Source of the DNA: Chimonanthus salicifolius
Taxonomy: Eukaryota > Streptophyta > Magnoliopsida > Laurales > Calycanthaceae
Reading direction: 5' to 3'
NCBI GenBank assembly: GCA_013350335.1
Contig: CM023536.1
Coordinates: 39,874,314-39,938,313, forward strand
Length of the DNA stretch: 64,000 nucleotides
The notes under the pieces are model-generated. The model did no database searches. It was given only the letters and a program-made list of their open reading frames with translations, and was not told the origin of the DNA. Every line of letters starts with the position of its first letter. Position 1 is the first letter of the stretch. Of the stretch, positions 58,110-64,000 are shown one piece after another. Position numbers and translations under genes: made by a program.

Positions 58110-61100
58110 TGTAATACCCCAACCCAATTTAGAGGTTAATTTGGATTAATTAGGATTAATTAAATAATTTGTAGCCGTTGATTGTGATTTTTGTTCCTTC
58201 AATCGTGAAGATTACAGAATGAGGTTTCCAATGATTTGAGTTTCATCCGATCCGAGTCCGATAGCTCTTTTAATTAAGTCTCAAATGTATAAGGGTAAGT
58301 TATGAATATAATAATATTATTTTAGGGTTAAAACTTGGCTACTCTGGAAACTTAGTCATTTGACATGGTTTCAAACCCAAATTTAAGATTATGCATTATT
58401 TTTAAATTCCAGACTTAACGGAATGCCAATCTCAACCTAATTCTACCTATTTTTGCTACCTATATTTTCTTAAGTGGCAAAGCCCCAATTTTATAGGAGA
58501 GACAAAGTCCTAATACAAAAAGAATCAATACTCGATCTATATCATAACAAACCTTTTTGTACTTTTAGATTTCCAAAAATATCAACTTTGGACATTTATT
58601 TTACAGCGAGAAAACTGGATCGTCGTTTTAACTAAAAATATTCTTTCACTTGAAAAAGGTAGTTTTTGACCTCCAAACGTGTTGGACCTTTAGAATACTT
58701 TTATTAGACTAATTTACTCTACCTAACTGTAAAGTTAGATCATTTCAAAGAGATTCTTTAAAATTATAAATTTTGACAAAATGGTGAATTTTGGCTTAAA
58801 CACTTGGTTTTTGACGTCGGTTTCGCTCCAAATTTTAGTGCCATATTTAGTTTTTAATACTCAACCTAGTGGACTAGTTGGATCAATTTAGTAAGACATC
58901 TGTATTATCTCATGTGCAATAGGATATAAAGGTAATTAGTAAAATGACTATATAATAAAATAATAATAATTTTTTTTATGTTTATTCTAAAGCTACAAGC
59001 AGTAGCTTGTAGCTAGGCAAACGTGGTTGCCTTGCAACCCATTTGCTTGGCTATAAAAGGGAATGAGATGTGAGGAATGAAATGCAAAAAAAAAAAAAAA
59101 TTTCGAAGACTCAAAGTCTTCTTCTGCCTGTTTTTTTTTTCTTCTTCTGCTCTTTTTCATTTTCTTTCTCTATCGTTTCCTTATTCTTTTCCTTCGTTCT
59201 GTTCGTTTATCCGCAAGCAGCTACAGAAACCTTCGGATTTTCCCTCATATCCCCTCGGGTTTTCAAATTTAGTCAATTCTTAGTAGAATTTGTACTCAAG
59301 GTATTGAAACGATCCTTTTCTCATTTATATTAATTATAGAGTAAGTTAGAAGTAGAAATGGTTAGTCATGGGATTTAAAATTATTATTTTTTTTTTTTTC
59401 AAAAGGGAAAGAAAAATAGGCTTCATTCTGGATTTTAAATTATACCTTTTAAAATCAGTTTTATTTTGCATTTAAAATTCAGTTTTTCGACCCTAAGTAA
59501 AATCAGGGAAAAGATTAACCCCAGCTGACTATTGTGTGTTTACTTTTCTGCTTTTTGTGTTTAAAGTTCATTACTGTAACTTCTGGGCCACACTATCATC
59601 TGCAGTGGCGCAAGTCGCTCGATGATACCATTTGAGGTGGCGCTTAGTTATCCGATGGATCATCAGTAGTGGTGTTTAGTCGCTTAATGATACCATTTGA
59701 GGTGGCGCTTAGTCATCAGATGGATCATCAGAAGTGGTGCTTGGTCGCTCGATGATACCATCTAAGGAGGCGCTTAGTCACCCGGTGGTCTTAAAGTGGG
59801 GCACTGAGTACTTTATTTATATTTCTCGCACTGTACTCTCTGGGCCGAAAATCTCCACCTGAAACGCAGCGGAAACGCCACTCGGTGGCCATCTGAGATG
59901 ACCTTGGTCTCCCGGTGGTAAAAAGATTTGGGTACTGAGTACTTTTAGTTAATTACCTGCACTGTACCCTCTGGGTTCTCTCTCAATACTTTTCCCTGGC
60001 CAGGAAAAAAATACGAGACCGGACACTGAGTACTTTATATTTTTATTTTGATGTGATGTTTTGGTTGACTGACAACTAACTGCTGACTTAATCTAATGGA
60101 GTAGAAAGAATTAGGAGACTCACTATATTTATTATGTTTTCTTGGAAAATGCACGGGGGATGGGAAGTAGTTCGTAAATACTTTATCGACTTGAAATTTA
60201 TAATATTATTTTATCTTATAGATTGTGTGATAATCTCTGCGGATAGAGGTGAGGAGACTCAAACCAACCCTTATATTGTGTTATATGTTAAACCTACTAA
60301 CACCAGACTGAAATGGGACCCATGGTCATTTAAAGATGGAAAAGGTTATATAGGTCCAGAATACGAGACCTGACACTGCCTACATGTAAGGGATGTAAAT
60401 GTTCTAACTATTTAGAACGTAGCGTTAAAATGGTGTTGGGGAGTCGAGGACTTATAGCCTCTAACGCAGTATGGACCGATGGAGTGTCTGGGAATTGTCG
60501 GGTGAAAACTAGGTGAAGGCATTCGTGTTATTAAATCCAGTTTTATATGTTTGTGTGACATTGATTATTTTATTGATTTCTTGTATTGGTAGTGGATACA
60601 CCGAAGGGTAAGGCTGGAATTTGGTGATTCTCTCAAAATTAGTCCCTGTGTAAGGAGGACAATGTAAATCATGCATTATCATGCATTTGACATTTGCATG
60701 TGAGAATTATGTTTATAAGTTAAATATGTGAAAGATAATAACTTTGGAAATCTGATATTAGCCATTGGGCTATAAGTGTTGAGATTAGTCGAACACTGTT
60801 TGCGAACCGTTGGGTTGGACGTGTTAGTAGGCTGAGGTCGACAGCCATCAACCACTGGTGTTGGATGGGCTAGTAGATTGGGTCGTGGAGACCTTGTGAT
60901 GTTAGACTGAACATCGTTTGCGAACTGTTGGGTTGGACGTATTAGTAAGTCGTGGTCGACTGCCATCAACCGCTGGTGTTGGATGGGCTAGTAGACCGGG
61001 TTGCGGGACCACATACATAGGATATAGCTTGGTGGGAGATCCTCGTATGAACAATGAGATGTATCTTAGTGATTTCTCATTGATTACTGGGATATGACTA

Positions 61101-61901
61101 GGTGAATGATTACCCCAGTGGATAAATAGGATATAACTAGGTGAATGATTATCCTTGTGAAAAAGAAGAAAGGGATTTGACTAAGTGAATGATAATCCCT
61201 AGTTGATTACCAATGTGTGACTTGGAAAAATAATTCATTTAATTGCTTATAACATGATGGTTAATGCATGCATGGCATAATGAGATAGGACTTTATAAGT
61301 AAATATTGATATAAGACCATAAGGGTAAACAATGTCCTATAAAAATGATCCTAAGGTAAAAATGAATCATATGATGGTAAGTTACATGTTCATTTGCATT
61401 AATACATGCATACCATGGTTTCTCATTTACTTGAGTTCTCTTCACTGGGCTAGTAGCTTACGTCCCTTACATTGCAGGGTTAGAACTTGAGGAGGAGGAA
61501 CCTCCACCGCTGTTTTAGGACGAGGGAGCCTTTACAGTCGATTGTATTTCTTGATGATGGGAAATATGTTTATTATATTTATTTTCATGCAAGTGATGTC
61601 TTGTTAATTTTAGTACCGCATGTGGTACTGTAAATCTAAGCATGTGTAAACCGCTATGTTTTCGTTCGTAGGTCTGATAAGATAAATGAAAATATTCATT
61701 GTATGATATGGGTTTGTATATGGGGACATATGGTATATGTTTTGAGTCCACGTGTGAAGAGCACGTGTGACATTTTCTATGATGGTTTTTTTTTTTGTGA
61801 ACTTGAAGATCCAGCCCAGTTATGATGTTGGGTTATTAGAGTCTAGTGAGAAAAAAAAATTAGTCGCGTTCTCGGCCCACCTCAGGGTTCGGGGCGTGAC
61901 A
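58110..61901 (+). repeat. Gypsy 3' LTR (3792 bp)
   Basis: Collinear with the 5' LTR over its full length, including TATA (59052-59058), the tandem repeats and the terminal CAGGGTTCGGGGCGTGACA. Differences are scattered substitutions and small indels. Confidence 0.92.
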
Positions 61902-61906
61902 CAAAT

Positions 61907-62863
61907 TCTTGTGGAATTAGCACAATTAAGAATGTTTTATTTATGCTTGATTTGGATACAAGTTTGCTTAGTACTGGACAATTAATGCTAGATGGGTACT
62001 TTCTTGTATTTGAAAGTGTTTGGTGTTTAATGATAAGACTAAGAAAGATTTATTGGTTGAAATTCCCATAGCCAAAAATAAGATTTTTCCTCTTAGTCTT
62101 GATCATGGTGAGAAATATGCATTGAAAATATCTTTAATGGATGTTAATTGGTTATGGCATCATAGATTTGGTCATTTGAGCTTGAAGAGCTTGTCATTTT
62201 TGTCCAAAAATAATATTGTGAATGGTTTACCTTTCATTAAATCACAATATTTGTGAGAGTTGTATAAGGGGAAAATATCATAGAGATCCATTTCCAAAGA
62301 AGCGTGCACGAAGGGCCTCAAAACCTATTGGTTGGTACATGCTGATTTGTGTGGTCCAATGCAAACTCTTTCATTTAACAACAACAAATGTCTTGTTGTG
62401 TTAGTGGATAATTTGAGTAGGATGACTTGGATATATTTTGTTAAGGAGAAATATGATGTGCTGCATGTTTTTAAAAAATTCAAAGCATATGTTGAGAAGC
62501 AAAGTGGGTATGCATTGAAAACTCTTCGTACCGATGGAGGTTGAGAATTTACATCAAAATAATTTACTAACTTCTGTGAAAAAGAAAATATTTGTAGGCA
62601 ATTGACAACAAGCTACACACCTCAACAAAATGGCGTAGCAGAGAGGAAGAATAGAAGTTTGGATGGAAATGGCCAAAAGTATGCTTAAGACCAAAAAATT
62701 GCCAAATTCTTTTTGGGTTGAAGCAGTGCATACAACAACATACATTCTCAATCGAAGTCCCATTTCATCTGTGCAGGGCATGACCCTTCTTGAAGCTTGG
62801 AGTGGATGGAAGCCTAATGTAAATCATATGAAGGTATTTGGCTCTATTGCTTATGTGCATGTT
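61907..62863 (+). pseudogene. Copia protease end and integrase, up to the TRIM insertion
   Basis: After the gypsy element the protease frame resumes (STIKNVLFMLDLDTSLLSTG-QLM). Integrase follows. The zinc-binding part is WHHRFGHLSLKSL ... ICESCIRGK (H-x4-H ... C-x2-C). The catalytic core starts HADLCGP (first Asp, near 62343), with LRTDGG near 62530 (second Asp) and GVAERKN near 62635 (Glu). Frameshifts near 62235 and 62325 and stops near 62543, 62565 and 62690 inactivate it. It ends VNHMKVFGSIAYVHV at the TRIM boundary. Confidence 0.85.
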
Positions 62864-63098
62864 TGTGAAACCCCTGCCCACCGATGTGGGAAGAGTCCCA
62901 CAACGGTAGTGGAGGCAAAAGGAGGAGGGGTTATAAGAGGCAGCCCCTCTTGACCAAGTGTGAGGCCTTCTGGGCCGGGTCACATGAGCCCGGGCCCAAG
63001 AACAAAACTTTGCTGGTTCGAGCTGTGTACGAGGCCCAAAGTGGACCATATCACACTGAGTCATGCCCTAAGTCCTGTATCCAGGTCGGGTCGTTACA
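62864..63098 (+). mobile_element. TRIM solo LTR (235 bp) in copia integrase
   Basis: TGTGAAACCCCTGCCC to GGTCGGGTCGTTACA, with gggaagagtcccacaacgg inside. atgtt flanks both ends (62859-62863 and 63099-63103). Deleting the LTR and one atgtt restores the codon run gct tat gtg cat gtt cca tct, so the insertion is precise. Confidence 0.9.
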
Positions 63099-64000
63099 AT
63101 GTTCCATCTCAAATAAAGCAAAAATTAGATGACAATAGTTTGAAATGCAAATTTGTGGGATATAGTGTTGAATCCAAAGTCTACTGTTTGTATGATCCCC
63201 ATGCTAAAAAACTCATTGTTAGTCGTGATGTGATTTTTGATGAACAAGATGAATGGAAATGGGATGAAATACGACTCACACCTTTGGTTTTGCAAGAAGA
63301 GAGTTCAATGGTTGTGAATGGAAATAAAAATGTCTTAAGTTCCTCCTCACCAAGGACTCCTTTGGCATCTACAACTTCATATTCTCCAAGTTCTCCATCT
63401 CTTTTTAGGAATCCACCAAGGAAGATGAGGTCCTTGAGAGAAATATACGAAAGGTGTCAATTCACCCATATTGAAGAATCAACCAAATTTGAAGAAGCCA
63501 TGTTGCATAAGGAGTAGTATGATTCCAGGGATGATGAGATTAAAACTTTGGAAAGAAATGAGACATGTGAACTCGTAAATTTGCCAAAAGATAAGGAAGT
63601 GATTGGTTTGAAATGGATTTACAAGGTGAAACACAAATCTTATGGCTCAATTCAGAAACTTAAGGCATGGTTAGTTGCCAAGGGGTACATGCAGCAAGAA
63701 GGCATTGATTTCTTTGAAACTTATGCCCTTGTTGCACATTTTGATACAATGAGAATCCTTTTAGCCATAGTTTCTTATCATAAATGGAATTTTTCAATTT
63801 GATGTAAAATCAACTGTTTTGAATGGTTTATTGGTTGAAGAAGTGTATGGGTAGCAACCACATGGCTAAGAAATTCATGGCGAAGATGACAAGGTGTACC
63901 GATTGAAAAAGACTCTTTATGGCTTGAAACAAGCTCCAAAGGCTTGGAATGACAAAATTGATGGACATTTTTTGCACAATGGGTTCAAAAGAAGTGTGAG
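63099..64000 (+). pseudogene. Copia integrase C-terminus and reverse transcriptase, cut by the window edge
   Basis: KQKLDDNSLKCKFVGYSVES and VSRDVIFDEQDEW are the usual copia linker between integrase and RT. RT begins near 63590: GLKWIYKVKHKSYGSIQKL, LVAKGYMQQEGIDFFETYA, then after a one-base frameshift near 63790 QFDVKST and, near the end, [17 protein letters not shown]. The YVDD catalytic box would lie beyond 64000. Stops at 63515, near 63852 and near 63867 plus the frameshift show decay. Confidence 0.88.

Larger units (their letters stand above)
52597..61901 (+). mobile_element. Gag-only Ty3/gypsy element with 3.8-kb LTRs (9305 bp), inserted in copia
   Basis: LTRs 52597-56390 and 58110-61901 enclose only 1719 bases: primer site, gag and purine tract. 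caaat flanks both ends (52592-52596 and 61902-61906), a perfect target duplication. LTRs make up about 81% of the element. Gag has two zinc knuckles, as in chromovirus-type (Tekay/Del-like) elements. Protease, RT, RNase H and integrase are absent. This is the TR-GAG/LARD-like layout, which must move with enzymes from a related element. The two LTRs differ by about 2% in the 240 bases I compared closely (54622-54861) and about 4% near the 5' end, so the insertion is not very recent. Confidence 0.92.
50866..64000 (+). mobile_element. Ty1/copia retrotransposon, decayed, host of three insertions, runs off the window
   Basis: Order from left: 5' LTR 50866-51286, primer site, gag, protease, integrase, reverse transcriptase. 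This gag-PR-IN-RT order defines Ty1/copia. A SINE (52262-52377), a gypsy element (52597-61901) and a TRIM solo LTR (62864-63098) have inserted. The reading frames carry several stops and frameshifts, so it is not autonomous. RNase H and the 3' LTR would lie beyond 64000. Confidence 0.9.

Overview
This is plant (angiosperm) nuclear DNA: intron-containing genes, a group IId WRKY transcription factor, a tRNA-derived SINE family, Stowaway-like MITEs, TRIMs and very long LTRs. I cannot name the species. Genes are sparse, and about two thirds of the window is recognisable or probable transposable-element sequence.

Layout. 1-1474 is the 5' part of a minus-strand Ty3/gypsy-type LTR, abutting a Ty1/copia RNase H scrap (1475-1628) and a SINE 3' end. 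2358-3001 is a MITE. 3988-5292 holds a small basic plant protein gene, probably of two exons. 5.3-16 kb is intergenic: MITEs, a CGGCCGAT-rich dispersed repeat, an AT microsatellite, a SINE fragment and one orphan exon-like stretch. 16129-18834 (minus) is a complete three-exon WRKY gene (352 aa) with a TATA-like box near 19.54 kb and W-boxes and a G-box further upstream. 20.3-22.5 kb is intergenic with a MITE and a GGGTCGAGTT-rich repeat.

From 22.5 kb on, the window is layered retrotransposon sequence. An LTR-like element (from 22554) carries a TRIM (23053-23589) and abuts a long solo LTR (25285-30430). That LTR holds three tandem arrays and a hAT-like element, which itself carries a SINE. Copia-LTR-like relics (30431-40200) are interrupted by a minus-strand solo LTR (32554-39533, TSD caaac), itself interrupted by a plus-strand solo LTR (33074-36577, TSD atgtt). 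40-44.7 kb holds further LTR-like sequence with short tandem arrays and a TRIM solo LTR (42501-42696, TSD ggaac). 44.7-50.8 kb holds two SINEs, another CGGCCGAT repeat, a LINE reverse transcriptase relic and two exon-like stretches.

The right end is a decayed Ty1/copia element (50866 to beyond 64000). A SINE, a 9.3-kb gag-only Ty3/gypsy element with 3.8-kb LTRs (52597-61901, TSD caaat) and a TRIM solo LTR (62864-63098, TSD atgtt) have inserted into it. Removing the gypsy element and the TRIM LTR rejoins the host coding sequence exactly.

The least ordinary items are the gag-only element, the shared splice-like and tandem-array architecture of the long LTRs, and the built-in empty site next to the hAT-like element. 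All insertion boundaries, TSDs and exon joins were read by eye.
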